Assembly: GCA_030568195.1 (NCBI GenBank)
Contig: JAJLTO010000004.1
Coordinates: 1,364,001 to 1,428,000 of the forward strand
From: Dipodascopsis uninucleata var. uninucleata
Taxonomy: Eukaryota; Ascomycota; Lipomycetes; Lipomycetales; Lipomycetaceae
DNA: 64,000 nt
Direction of reading: 5' to 3'
Every line of letters begins with the position of its first letter. The first letter of the stretch is position 1. The notes under the pieces were generated by a model. The model did not search any database, was not told the DNA's origin, and saw only the letters and a program-made list of their open reading frames with translations. The position numbers and the translations under genes were made by a program. Below, piece after piece: positions 31,427 to 42,989 of the stretch.

Positions 31427-32843
31427 CTAAAATGATTCCATCTCTTCAAATTCTCCATCATCGTTCTCTTCTTCTTCTTCTTCTTCTTCTTCGTCGTCTT
31501 CGTCAAAGTCTTCGGCGTCTTGTTGTGCATTAAGGCTGTTATAATATGCCGCAATAACGTCCTCTGCATCAGCATTGAACTCTGCAGTTTGCGAATCAGC
31601 AATAGCTTTATCAACTTCTTGCTCAGTGACAGTGTTCTTGGCAGCCTCTTGCTGCTTGACACTTGTTTCTGAAATCGGTTTGGACGGTGCAGATGGCGCT
31701 TCCACTTCCTCTTTATTGCCGTTGGAATTTCCACCACCAATGGTACTTTCCAAGTGCCAAATTGGTAGCGCATTTTTAAGAGCTGTATCAGAGATTTTAG
31801 AAGAACTATTTTCTGGGTTGGAAGGTTCTCCAGAAGTAAGATCGACTTGTAGCGAGAGTGAGGTCCTATTATTACCTCTCTGCGCATATGGTATTGTACC
31901 ATTAGAATTATCACGCGATTCAATGTTCGTCGGTACTGCCTGCTTCAGTGAAGATTCAAAATCATTGCTAGTTTGAGATTAGTTATAGGAATTTAATAAG
32001 ATAAGCGGAATTATTAAAGCAAATAAAATTCACATACTCTGGTATGAAGACATCGTCTATCTTCTTTAGTGTATCAATAATTTTTCTAATTTGCGACATT
32101 AGTCGCGCGAGCCGCTCTTGACCAAATTTCACTTCATCGCTGTTATCGTCATCCCGCAGTATTGACCCGCAATCAGCGCAAACAAATCCCGAGAGGTCTG
32201 CTGCTTGCAATGGAAGAACATCTAATGCACTATAGCGTCGGTGGCATAGAGGGCACACGTAGCCTTGTCTATCAACATCCTGAATGACAAATATTTCAGA
32301 TGTCAACATCAATTCCATTGGCTATACTATTTACCTTCCTAACAAGAAAAAGAAGCTCTATCTTACATTTCGCATTTGATCGTTGAAAATTTCTCCGAGT
32401 TTATGAATCTTCCATTTTACCGCGTCTACTGTCTCTCGATGATGAATATAATAGTATGTTTTTTGTACAGGTCGTTGCTGTCCTTCTCTTGCCTCTGATC
32501 TCGTAAATCTGTTTAGACTCAATAAGTATACTAATAGCAATCTGGGTAATAGTTTACTCGAGAATTGAATAGTTACATTTTCAGTAATCTGTCTTCTCTG
32601 AGCTTTGCAGTGAGCTTATGTAGCTCTTTCTTCTGTATACCAACCATATGAGGTAGATCATCATCAGATATCCTATGTACCAATAATGTTAATACAACCA
32701 CGCCATTTCTGTGTCAAGAAAAAATAAAATAAAATCATAAGAACATACACCACATGTTTCAAGATTGCATCTAAAATAATTATATGTCTGGTTTCGTAAA
32801 ATGACCTGGATACCAATTGGATCAGAGTCTTGACGTGCTCCAT
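31427..32843 (-). CDS. TFA1: Transcription initiation factor IIE, alpha subunit
   Basis: Five exons: 32843-32749, 32672-32577, 32508-32367, 32279-32038 and 31967-31427; 371 aa. The N-terminal winged-helix reads MEHVKTLIQLVSRSFYETRH...ISDDDLPHMVGIQKKELHKL...REDRLLKIFTRSEAREG. It is followed by TYYYIHHRETVDAVKWKIH and the zinc ribbon CPLC...CADC. Later blocks include the conserved NALPIWHLESTIGG, and the protein ends in a Glu-rich acidic tail encoded by a GAA tract (TTC on +, about 31461-31490). TFIIE alpha recruits and regulates TFIIH at RNA polymerase II promoters. Every junction agrees in phase. The divergent neighbour TTI1 starts 366 bp away and shares a HomolE-like promoter motif. Confidence 0.93.
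31459..31490. repeat. TTC/GAA trinucleotide tract coding poly-Glu in TFA1
   Basis: A run of about ten TTC triplets on + (GAA on -) encodes the Glu run of the TFA1 acidic tail. Its length may vary between strains, as in other triplet tracts. Confidence 0.85.
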
Positions 32844-33208
32844 TTGTTCTATAGAATTATCTTAAACGACCTTGAATGGTATTCGTAAACGGGACACCAT
32901 TAATCCGTTATTACCGCAGATATTAAATCAGAATAGCATAGCTTTTTAGAGAATTCATCTAATCACCAATGAATTTCTCGTAAAGATTTAAGTAGTGAGA
33001 ATAAATTTGAGCAGATGAAAAATATCCTGGAGAATAATAGTATAGGGTACGGGTATATATAACGATCACTAGATCTCCAATGGTTACAGTACTATATCAA
33101 TGACGACAGCAAGGTGATTTTGAAATTTTCTTTTAGCAAGGGCAGCAGTTTGATCTAAATCAAACGCTGCAATGAGGTTTGACTTGACGAGTTCTCAGTT
33201 CATGGAAT
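32844..33208. other. Divergent promoter, TFA1 / TTI1
   Basis: Shared 5' region of two divergent housekeeping genes, containing the HomolE-like motif at 33041-33058 roughly midway between the two start codons. Confidence 0.6.
33041..33058. promoter_or_regulatory. HomolE-like promoter motif, copy 2
   Basis: The sequence TATAGGGTACGGGTATAT lies about 198 bp from the TFA1 ATG and 150 bp from the TTI1 ATG. It differs at one position from the motif at 5601-5618. The core ACGGGTA also resembles a Reb1 site. Confidence 0.5.
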
Positions 33209-36200
33209 ATGATAGCTACCGTCGGAGGTGGGTACAAATCTGATGCTGATAGAAGTCGATCTAGCGCCTTCGGTCAGCTAAGATCGGTTTGCGTGCCACT
33301 TTCACAAGTTGCACTTTCAATTGCAAAGAGAAGGCCTGAACAAAATCGGGATGAATTAGTGAATAGGCTGTTAGATTTAGTAAAAATTTTAGAGGATTTG
33401 CCTGCTGAGGAGCTGACCGGTTCGATCGGTGACTATGTGTTTTTCCCTCTATCACAGCTTCTGCGATTCTCTAGCAGTATCGACGACAGATCGAGTGAAT
33501 TAATACTACAGTGCGTCGCTCTTCTTATTAGGAAATGCTGGGTAAAGGATATGAAACAAGATCTTGCTAAGCAGTTGATAATTTTGATTATTTTTTTGGT
33601 TGGAGGAAATGAATTATCTAAGAAGCGAGATGATTCGAGTCCAAAGATTTATATATCCGTCGAACGTAAGCTTGCTGGATGTGACTGTCTGTACGCAATT
33701 TTCATAGCTGCATCAGGGTCGAGAGCCCTTAAAGAGTTTTTTTTGGATGCTAGCAATATATTGACACTGAGTCATATGATACTTGTTCTTTTGAACATCG
33801 TTGAGATCACAGATGAGATTGCTTGTGCAGGCTCTGCCATTGATGCTCTCACAGTACTGTTCAACGACGTCATCGCGGATGGTGAAATTCTTGGAAATTT
33901 TTTACCGGGATGTGTTTCTAGCATATCAAAAGCTCTAAATCCAAGAATCCACCGGAAGAATTTTAAAATCATAGTGAAATGTATAGATCTCCTTCGATCA
34001 GTGCTAGTTCAAGTGTTCAATGACAAGGAGTTTGAGTTCGATAGCTTTGGAGGAAACCGAGATCTGGATAGCGTCGTCGAAAACTTGACAACTGGCAGGA
34101 ACGAACATCTTAATGAAGATAAATTAAAGTTAAGGTCAAAGAAATGGCTTAATGCATCCAGTGCTCAAGTTAAAATTGCATTGGACGGTATTTGCAAGCT
34201 GAGAGATCATCATCGACCTGAGGTGCTGGATAGTTTGAGAGAAATTTGCTCTGAAATCATCAAAACATGCTTTGAGTCTCTTAAATCAAGTAGATCGCTG
34301 TTAATAGATACTTTGCTGTATTTGGGTAGTGTATCTAATGAGAATATTTCAGAAAAAAGTGTCGATTTTATATATAGATATGGTATGCATAACGAGGCAG
34401 TACAAGATATTATCAAAACAAGTGTATACGACAAGCTTCAGAATATAAGACTGACATTAGGTTCACAGGATGAATCTACAAAATTATCGAAACTAAAAGC
34501 TATAAAGACAGGTCTGAAGTGTGTCTTTATGTGGAAGACTGAAAATTCTATGATAGAGGAGACACTTCTACAATGTCTCAAAGATTCTATTGTGCAGCTG
34601 GTTTTCGTACCGTCGGTTAAGATTACACAAATGGGTAGCCAGGAGACTACAGATGTTGCATTATGTGGGATGGATTTCATACGCAGCGATTTTGTATTTG
34701 AGGGCAAGGTTGTGAAATTCCCTCCTATTGATATTGATTATAAGTTAGGTCTATCAACAATGGAAGCTATTAGTGATATGCTAAGAGTGGTGGGCAGTTT
34801 AAATACTACTATAGTTGAAGACTGTTTAACAGTTTTAGAATCGGAATCGAAGGAATCGAAAGATAAGAAAGTGCTGTACTGGATTTTTGTGAGACTCATT
34901 AATGGTCTAAAGAATACAGACTCGCCTATAGTCGATACGAACACAACTGAGTTGATGACAAGAGTATGCGATGAGCTCTGTGGCGCAAGCATTGTATTAC
35001 TCGAAAATTACATGGATCGTGATGCACTTTCTATAGATGACAGTAATATGGTAGAGCTTGTTCTTGAGGGAATATCTTATGTATCAGATATCATGCGCGA
35101 AGATTTTAAAATACTGATGATGGATGTACTCTATCCCATCTTGAATTTTATTGCATCTTCGTCTCTACCATTGCAAAGACATGCTGTGATTACTCTTACG
35201 AATGTTGCATACTTCACCGGCTATGGTTCTGTTAGCGAACTTCTTGTTGATAATGTAGACTATGTATTGGATTCTGTCTCTCTCCGGTTTAACAGCCTTG
35301 ATATTTCAACTCGAACACCAAAGGTACTATCTGTTTTAGTTAAACTAGCTGGCTCTCGGGCAATTCCATACCTTGATGATATATTGGCTTCTAGCTTTGA
35401 ACTTCTCGATAATTATCATGGCTACTCAACGCTAGTGGAAGGTATTTTTGAGGTGTTGAAGTATGTACTCGAAGAAACATGGCATACTTATGAGCCCAAT
35501 GTCCTTTCCATAGAAGACATTCCAAGAAGAAGCAGACCTGGCATCTGGAATCTTCAAGGTTTAATTGATGAAGTCAATAAAATACCGGAGGTCATACTTG
35601 GAGATACTCCTGTTGATGGTGATGATCAACATAAAGCTGACGATGATAGTGGTTCTACTACAACTGAACCAGAGAGAGTTGAGGATGAAAAATGGGTTTC
35701 AACTATCCCAAAACCGTGGTATATGATTGTTAAGAAAATTACGCTGTACGGTAAATACTTTCTTTCTCATGAGTCACCAAGAATACGATTTAACGTGTTA
35801 GAACTTATTCGACTTGCTTTACCTTCACTTTCTACTGAAAAGAAAGAATTACTACCGGTAATTAATGACATCTGGCAAATGGTAGTTGATCGCTTAGATG
35901 ATATAGAACTGTATAATGTAAAAGCAGCATTACTAGTTATTGCAGACTGCTGTCAATATTCTGATGACTTTATGGCAAACAGAATACAATCGACTTGGCC
36001 TAAGCTGAAGAATATGCTACCAGTCAGCATACCAAAATCTCGCGAAGGAAAATTTTCTAGATCTGCGCAAGTCCTAGATGCAACGCTTAGTTGTCTTGCT
36101 GTCGTAGTAAGATATACTAGACTCAAGGAAGATTTGTTCTATGATATACTAGATTCGACGGCTCCATTTTTAAAGTACAATAAAGCGCTAAAAGATAGTA

Positions 36201-36250
36201 TAGAGGTTGTATCTAGTGATGCTTTATGGGTATATTTGCAATTTAATTAA
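33209..36250 (+). CDS. TTI1: TELO2-interacting protein 1 homologue (TTT complex)
   Basis: Single-exon gene of 1013 aa, made of HEAT-like helical repeats from end to end. The N-terminal block (FGQLRSVCVPLSQVALSIA, then LEDLPAEELTGSIGDYVFFP and LSQLLRF) matches the Tti1 pattern of LRxxCVxLSQxAL followed by DYVFFPLSxLLR. The C-terminal end (LKDSIEVVSSDALWVYLQ) also fits. Tti1, with Tel2 and Tti2, helps fold and stabilise PIKK kinases (TOR, ATM/ATR, Tra1). The length agrees with fungal Tti1 (about 1000-1100 aa). Other ATGs lie just upstream in other frames (33173 and 33202), so a small 5' exon is possible. An Asp/Glu-rich linker lies near residues 800-830. Confidence 0.75.
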   Translation: MIATVGGGYKSDADRSRSSAFGQLRSVCVPLSQVALSIAKRRPEQNRDELVNRLLDLVKILEDLPAEELTGSIGDYVFFPLSQLLRFSSSIDDRSSELILQCVALLIRKCWVKDMKQDLAKQLIILIIFLVGGNELSKKRDDSSPKIYISVERKLAGCDCLYAIFIAASGSRALKEFFLDASNILTLSHMILVLLNIVEITDEIACAGSAIDALTVLFNDVIADGEILGNFLPGCVSSISKALNPRIHRKNFKIIVKCIDLLRSVLVQVFNDKEFEFDSFGGNRDLDSVVENLTTGRNEHLNEDKLKLRSKKWLNASSAQVKIALDGICKLRDHHRPEVLDSLREICSEIIKTCFESLKSSRSLLIDTLLYLGSVSNENISEKSVDFIYRYGMHNEAVQDIIKTSVYDKLQNIRLTLGSQDESTKLSKLKAIKTGLKCVFMWKTENSMIEETLLQCLKDSIVQLVFVPSVKITQMGSQETTDVALCGMDFIRSDFVFEGKVVKFPPIDIDYKLGLSTMEAISDMLRVVGSLNTTIVEDCLTVLESESKESKDKKVLYWIFVRLINGLKNTDSPIVDTNTTELMTRVCDELCGASIVLLENYMDRDALSIDDSNMVELVLEGISYVSDIMREDFKILMMDVLYPILNFIASSSLPLQRHAVITLTNVAYFTGYGSVSELLVDNVDYVLDSVSLRFNSLDISTRTPKVLSVLVKLAGSRAIPYLDDILASSFELLDNYHGYSTLVEGIFEVLKYVLEETWHTYEPNVLSIEDIPRRSRPGIWNLQGLIDEVNKIPEVILGDTPVDGDDQHKADDDSGSTTTEPERVEDEKWVSTIPKPWYMIVKKITLYGKYFLSHESPRIRFNVLELIRLALPSLSTEKKELLPVINDIWQMVVDRLDDIELYNVKAALLVIADCCQYSDDFMANRIQSTWPKLKNMLPVSIPKSREGKFSRSAQVLDATLSCLAVVVRYTRLKEDLFYDILDSTAPFLKYNKALKDSIEVVSSDALWVYLQFN

Positions 36251-36518
36251 GCATCTATTATGCACTTTAAATAGTAATGGAGTAAAAGATTATATATATA
36301 TATATAGAAACTATAGTTTATTAACAGTTAACTTCTAATAATTTGGCGAGATCAGCTAGTAAATGTATTAATAACATGCAGATGTCTGCTCTAGAATAAT
36401 TATTAACAGAGCCATCAGCACAATGACAACACAGCTTTAAAATACGACACGTCTATATAAAGAGCGGACTACCAACTATTATAGCAGATTGTATTGATAT
36501 TGATTATAAACGTATGAT

Positions 36519-38093
36519 TTAATCTTCACCAAATCCATTATAGGCGAGAAGATTTGGCGTACCATCATGAGGAACAAACTTGAGCATTCCAATAGAAGCG
36601 AGGCCCTTGATCTGATCTTGAAGGCCCGTAACAGTAACACTAGGATCTTTTGCCAACAAATAAGCTGTAACACCAGCGACCAATGGACTGGCCATGGAGG
36701 TTCCAGAGTGAAATGACGTGGCTCTGTCGTTTCTTATGCCAGCTGAAAGAATATCAACACCGGGCCTATATGACACATTAATATTTACCAAAACATAATC
36801 AATTACACGAATAATAAAGACCTACGCAAAAATATCAACGCAGTCACCGTGGTTTGAAAACATAGCAACAGAATCGCTATGATCGCTAGCTCCAACAGTG
36901 AGAACAGTTGGCTCACTCGCCGGAGAAACGGTGCATGCATCTCTACCGGAATTTCCTGCAGCAACAACAACATGAACACCTCTATTGACAACATTCGCAG
37001 CTGCCATGTTCATTGCAAAGCTTCGGATACCACCCTGAAGGTTATTAGTATTAGACAAAAGTTTACAAAAGTTTGACAAAAGTTTGCGTGCTTTGTAGTT
37101 ACTTACCAAACTCATATTCACGACCTCTAAGGTACCAGGTTCGTGGTGGTCTGCTACATACTGGAGACCAGACAATATACTGGTAACACGCCCTCTTCCC
37201 CTATCGTTAAGCACTTTAATCCCTACTATGCTGGCATTCTTTGCAACACCAAATGTTGAACCAGCAGCAGTTGCAGCTACATGTGTACCATGACCCATGG
37301 TGTCCGTGTCCGTAGATCCAGGTACGAGATTTACAAGCCTTGCTCTCCCACCGAATTCCTATATTAAATTAGTACTGAGGCATATAGTAAACTTTGTGCA
37401 TTATTACCTCGTGTGTTGTCCTAACGCCTGTATCAAGGACATAAATAGTTGTTCCAAGACCTGGATTTTCGTCATATTGGTAGACAGATCTTGTAGTAGT
37501 GTTCAAACGGTCGCGGTGAGAGATTCTTGCTAAGTTGTATGGTGCTCCGTGTTGATATTCGTAGGCAGTAATAAAGGTATCAGACTCAATAAAAGCGATC
37601 TGTAATACATAGTTAGATCTTTGAAATTCTGCGAATACTTTTTAAGTGAATTGGAACTTACTTCGCTGCGCTTAGCAATTCTAGTGATCATCGACTTGAA
37701 AAATCGGCCGGAGTACATATTAAGGACCTTGTCAAACTTATCCAAAATTCTCTGCTCAGTGTCGTCCGTGAAACGCAGTTCCTTCTTAACCCATCTGTAG
37801 TGAGCCATTATCTGATCTTGGGTGATTTCGTTCTTGAATACAATGATATATCGATCCCTGATAAAGTTCTTATTAATAAAAATGTTTGCATAGCCGGCAA
37901 TACCAGAGGATGGGATATGATCCATTGAAGGCTTAATAAATCCAGTTTCCACAATACTAGGAATATTATCTGTGTTCAAACCACTAACACGGGTGGAAGC
38001 TTTGGCACTGTGGTCAGCTTGTGAAGCAGGAACAGCTGAAAGCGCAACTGAAGGAAGTGCAATCAGTGCCAGGATTACGTTAATCTTAACCAT
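36519..38093 (-). CDS. Subtilisin-like serine protease (proteinase K/cerevisin type) with I9 propeptide
   Basis: Five exons: 38093-37662, 37599-37408, 37358-37107, 37034-36826 and 36765-36519; 443 aa. The signal peptide is MVKINVILALIALPSVALSA. The inhibitor-I9 propeptide follows (RDRYIIVFKNEITQDQIMAH through SGRFFKSMITRIAKRSEIAF). The catalytic S8 domain carries Asp in TTIYVLDTGVRTTHEEF, His in DTMGHGTHVAATAAG, the oxyanion Asn in HVVVAAGNSGRDAC and Ser in SFHSGTSMASPLVAGVTAYL. All catalytic residues are intact. It is secreted or vacuolar; no C-terminal anchor is seen. The intron-2 donor is GTAATA, weaker than its neighbours. A separate I9-domain protein sits 20 kb away (58126-58804). Confidence 0.93.
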
Positions 38094-39551
38094 AATTGTT
38101 GAGATAAAATAACAATCCTGAGAAAATTCGTAGAGTAAGATAACAAACTCCTTATAAAAATTATGAAGATATTTATACCGCTCCAAGTTAATTTGGAAGG
38201 AAAGATATGAAGGGAGAGAAATTGACAATCAAATGAAGAGAACAATTCTAGATCCTAGCATGATATATTTTGAAAGCGGCAAATTATATATACAGGTGTT
38301 ACACCATTGCATATTACAAAGCTGGGGCTGGAATTGATAACGAACTGGTCTAATAATTCTAGTGCAATAATATGTAGATGATTGCAGGCAGGCTTGAAAG
38401 ATGAGTATTAACGGGACTGTAATTGCTATATTTCAGAAACACCAAAGGACGCTCATTTACTCATTTATTAGTCCATATTAAAATGTTGAGTCTTTATCAG
38501 TAAATTCAGGGAACACACGATAATAATTTCTATTTGAGCAGTACTATCAAGAAAGGGATCTAAGTATGATCGCATGAAATTTCCCTTTGCTATTGTTAAA
38601 AGAAAACAGCACTTAAACCAAGTAAACATCCTACTGTATTCTTCTAGCGAACGAACCAATCTTAATACTATCCTGACAGACCCTACTATACTTAAGGTTG
38701 CCATTAGTCTGATTCGACATTACCCTTAACCAATGCTATGCACTAAATACATAGGGTAAGGTGTAATCTTCCATAATATCAGGACGGTACATAGTAAATG
38801 TTTCCATATATTTTACTTGAGATTCTGTACCATTAATGCACTATTAAATTCTAAATCAACTACCCATGCCTAGAGAGACCAATAGTATGGCAAAGCTATC
38901 TCAATAGAGTCTTCCTAACTTATTGAAAATCGAAACCTTAGAACTCCAGGTATCCGAGAGTAAATTAACGCTGTAGAAATATTTCCTGTAAAAACAGCGA
39001 AATTTCTAGTAGATCAGCAAATCCTTTGTTACGTAAGTTAAAGCAACTTTAAAGTTAAAATTAGCAAACCAAGCAGCTTGTCGAGAACTATCAACACAAC
39101 AAGAAAATAACAATAGTTTTAATAGCCTTTACGCAAAAACTGCAATACATGCAGAGAGCATAGATATTCTTCAGTTTAAAATACATTTATTGCTAACTAG
39201 TATCCAAAAAAGATGATAATGTTAATTGCAAAATGACATCTCTACCTTTAAAAACAAAGTAAAAACAACAAATAAAAGAAATAATAAACAGCCAATGCAA
39301 TCTCATAACACAAGCTCATAGAGTCGTCCAAACCATGAGTAATTCCCATAAATCGGGCAAATAACACCTTTTCAAACATGTTCTAAAGTACCAAGTAGTA
39401 TAACAACTATCACGCATTAAACCAAGCAGTATAATAAACTTATACTAAATATAATGGTAACATAGCATTTTTCTCTTGATATCAATTTATTAGTGACTTA
39501 TAGAGAGATTGGTTATACATGCTAATGATGCACTAAATTCCTAGCCTTCTC
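38094..39551. other. 1.5-kb intergenic region
   Basis: AT-rich gap between the protease start (-) and the CTP1 3' end (-). A weaker HomolE-like string ATAGGGTAAGGTG lies at 38751-38763, and ACCCTACTATA lies near 38680. The 78-codon frame at 38468-38704 has no family resemblance. Nothing else was found. Confidence 0.55.
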
Positions 39552-40589
39552 TTAATCTTCTGCAGCCAGGACCTTCTGTGGTCGACCGACGATGGGCACA
39601 GTCTCAAGAAACCTTGAGACTTGCTCGTAAATGGCGAAAGTAACAGCCTGTCCTGGAGCAACACGCATAACTCGTGGTGTTATACCTTTATAGAAGGCCA
39701 AAACTCCTTCATTCTTTATTAAACTGGACGATATTCTCTTGACACGAGCAACTGCAGTCTCGTTGATAACAGCCTTTTCCCTCTGCATACGTGTCTTGAT
39801 GGTATCGATCGGAGCGTTTGATAACGGTCCAAGAGCGCCTGATATTAAACCAAGAACCATGTGCTGATATGAAGGCAGTTCCTCATATTGTGGCTGAAGT
39901 TTCTTGCAGTACTCTTTTAGTTCGGTATATGCAGTGAAATTAACAGCTTGGTTAGTAGCCTGTCTTAATGCAGTCAACACAACTCCACGATATAGAGCAC
40001 TAGGTCCTTCCTCCTTAACGATCGTAAAAGCACAATGAAGTGCATTTTTGTACTTAGGAGCATCAGTAGCATCTTTTAAAGAGTGATTTTGCGCTTGCAA
40101 ACGAATCTTAACAACATCTGTAGGATTGACTACCAAAATAGCCTCAGTTACACCAGCAGCCAAACCTGCAAAGAAAATACCAGTTGAAGAGGTAGCTTTT
40201 GTCTCTTTATTGGCAAGCCAGCCTTTGTAGGTCTCAAATGACCAGAATCTGATAGCCATTTTAGGTACAATACCAGTGATTACGGCTCCAAGACCCTTAT
40301 ACAGTCCTAAAGGACTTTCATTTCTAATGATACTGCCAGCGGTGCCAAAAAATCCAACTTTCTTTCCACCAGTTGATTTCGCAAGCTGCATGCGCACCTT
40401 GATTGTATCCAGCGGATGGCATGTAAGTGCCTCACAGAGACCTGCGGTTCCACCAGCTAGAAAAATGTGTAAGTAAACATATTAGTAAATACAAAAAAGA
40501 GTAGAGTGGACGCTGCCGAGACAGCTCCGAATCAAGCAATGCATACCAATTAGGTTAATAGCTGGGGTAGTTTTCCTTTTCTGAGCCAT
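39552..40589 (-). CDS. CTP1: Mitochondrial tricarboxylate (citrate) carrier
   Basis: Two exons, 40589-40547 and 40456-39552 (90-nt GTATGC...TAG intron, phase 1); 315 aa. The start reads MAQKRKTTPAINLI, then AGGTAGLCEALTCHPLDTIK. There are three carrier repeats with PxD/ExxK signatures: CHPLDTIKVRMQ, VNPTDVVKIRLQ and NAPIDTIKTRMQ. Other blocks specific to citrate carriers are NESPLGLYKGLGAVITGIVP and RQATNQAVNFTAYTELK. It exchanges mitochondrial citrate for malate or other anions across the inner membrane, supplying cytosolic acetyl-CoA. Six transmembrane helices are expected from the family. Confidence 0.95.
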
Positions 40590-42890
40590 TTCGTCTACTA
40601 TTTGCTATATTTTTGAAAAGAAAAGGCTGAAATAAAGCAAAATGCCAAAGTAAAAAGAGCGAGATAGAGAAATTATAGTTATGTGGGAGAGAAAGAGAGA
40701 AATTTATGTATATATATAAGTAGATCTGTTGATGAAATCTGGAGAAATGTACAAGTCAGTTGATGATGTTCAGTTAGCCGACAGAACGTGAAGACCGAGC
40801 CTAATTCCACAAACATTAATACAAAAAAGTAAAATATATAGCAACAAAATCGTGAAAAATTAGAATGCAATTTAACACATTAGATCAGCCATATACTACT
40901 AGTCAAACATGAGCCGAGCAGTTATCTATTATCTCTCAAATAATATGACCGGAACTTACTATATGTAGAAGGTGTAGAAGACGGTGCTTGTCGATTTAAA
41001 GTAATTGTATCTATAGTTTATAAGCTTTCGAAGTGATAAAGACGCACGAGCGGAGAAACTCCGGGATAAAATGTTACGGTTAAAAGAACTGCACTATGCG
41101 TTTAGTAGCTTGCGTGGGATAGAGAATTCATCAAAGGATAGGATATTTCCTGGCGCGAACTAGTACCTATAAAAGAAAAGCCATGGGCGAGCTATGTTAA
41201 TGTGGATGCTGCTATATGCTTATATAGTAGATTTATAATTCTTCGAATCCAAGTGAATTAGTCTTTCTTGCTTCATTTAGTATCACTTGACTCTTCTACG
41301 GTCTCAGCAAGCCTGAAGCGGTCATACGGAGTACACGGGCTAGAGCTATTAGACTTGAAGGCACATGGATCCCCGCAAAAATGTAGGATGAGACGAGCAA
41401 GACGGTCTATAACCACTAGCCTGTCACGTCGTGTATATAAGTCCCTTCGTAGAGACCCAGATAACTGACGCCGTCTACGATAGCTTGCTATGAGAATTTA
41501 CTTGGTTCCAGACTCTCTTGCCTGGAAATCAGAGTTTTTCTGGGTGCCAATGGAGTAATCTATGCTTCGTTCAATGGGACGACTTAGGGGATCCGTCTGG
41601 TGACTTCGATTGAATTACTATAAGTGCATCGTGCCAGCACCTTGAGTTCTATCCGATGGATCTCCGTCCACCCTTGAGGGCAAACATGAAGACATATCCG
41701 ACACACTGACGAACATTTCTCTCTCATTACTACTATCTGGACCACAGATCCCCGGACTATAAGCAGACACAGCTATTAGTATACAGTGCCATAGTCGGTC
41801 ATCAATTTCATATAATGATAGACAAGCGCATGACCCACATGACCCTTAGATTTATTTTACAACGGATCCTTGTTAACAGCCGATGACCAGGAGCTGATCT
41901 TGACATACGGCTACCACGACCGACCAAAAGGCCGCCAGTTAAGGTTCTTATTAAGCAGCTACCTCGGCGATTTCGATCCTCGCATACATTATCAAAAAAT
42001 CTGCCAATATTTCCTATATTGGTCTACAAATTGCAGATTGGTATGATGCCAAAAGCATGTGCGCATCACGTGTGTGTATTCGTGATATAGCTTGACGTAT
42101 ATGCCGTATATGGGTATTGTGTTGCATTTACCCGTTGTCCTGCCAAACTCTAATTCTGTTCAATTTCCCCCGCAATTTCACTTTCCTAGAGAGGGAATAA
42201 GGTTACACAAAGAAGAAGCAAGTAAGGGTAACTTAAGGGGACAAGGCAAGTAGCCAGTACTCATAATAAATGTATAAATCTACGGACAAATGGACGCTTT
42301 ACAATTTAGCTAAAAGAGTAAGTACCCGTGACCATATAGCCACAGCTAGAGATGTCTATTTCAGTGTAGAATCGTGTTTGTGAACGAAAAGGAAGAGGGT
42401 ATCTAGAGTGCCGCCGCGAGAGTCGACTGTATGCCGATGAACCTCCGAGATGCAATTTAGTTGGGCACATCCTGCATATGGCAACCTGCGCGCCAGCTGC
42501 TGGGAATAATAGATCATCGTGTATTACGCAGAGCTGCAGCTGCACAATTAAAATAAAGCAGGTCTTGCGTAGTTGGTACCTACCTACTGGCGCGTATTTA
42601 ACCTTTGGGTTGACGATATCTATGTCGTTATTGATCACACACTATATACTGGTATTTGTTTTATAAATTCACATAACTCAGATAGATGTTGGAAACTACT
42701 ACGCGCTGATCGCGACAGCGATAGTAGCTGATATGAAGCACTCGCACGCAATGTCGTTTCAAATCTGTAAATTTTTTGTGCTGCTACGTCCGAACGGCAG
42801 ATAGCCGCCTATGTGTGGAGAGCTAGCAGCGGTACCGCTATATCAGTTCTGGTGAGATACGAGCATATACAAGAACAGGGGATAACGAAT

Positions 42891-42911
42891 TAAAGCCCTC
42901 TAAGGGCTTTA
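42891..42911. other. Perfect hairpin, 9-bp stem and 3-nt loop
   Basis: TAAAGCCCT-CTA-AGGGCTTTA is a perfect inverted repeat with a three-base loop in the gene-free region. It could be a small-RNA hairpin or a protein-binding dyad. Confidence 0.85.
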
Positions 42912-42956
42912 CGTATAAAATACTCTAGTATAATTGGTTTGGCTGCTTACACATCA

Positions 42957-42989
42957 GGGGGTGGGGGACGGGGAAGGAGCAAAAAAGGG
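42957..42989 (+). other. Potential G-quadruplex in the gene-free region
   Basis: G-runs of 5, 5, 4 and 3 are separated by loops of 1, 2 and 13 nt. It is weaker than the GPD1 intron case because of the long third loop. Confidence 0.6.

Noticed and set aside
41900-41940. Minus-strand string CGGCCTTTTGG followed by AAGATCA, recalling the 5' end of U2 snRNA
   Set aside because: The spacing differs and the branch-site recognition sequence GTAGTA is missing, so it is a chance match.
42306-42638. 110-codon minus-strand frame in the second gene desert
   Set aside because: Random-looking composition with many rare residues, and it overlaps an open frame on the other strand.
42866-42890. String resembling vector or I-SceI-like sequence (CAGGGGATAAC)
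   Set aside because: Only about 11 bases match and the flanks differ, so there is no sign of contamination.
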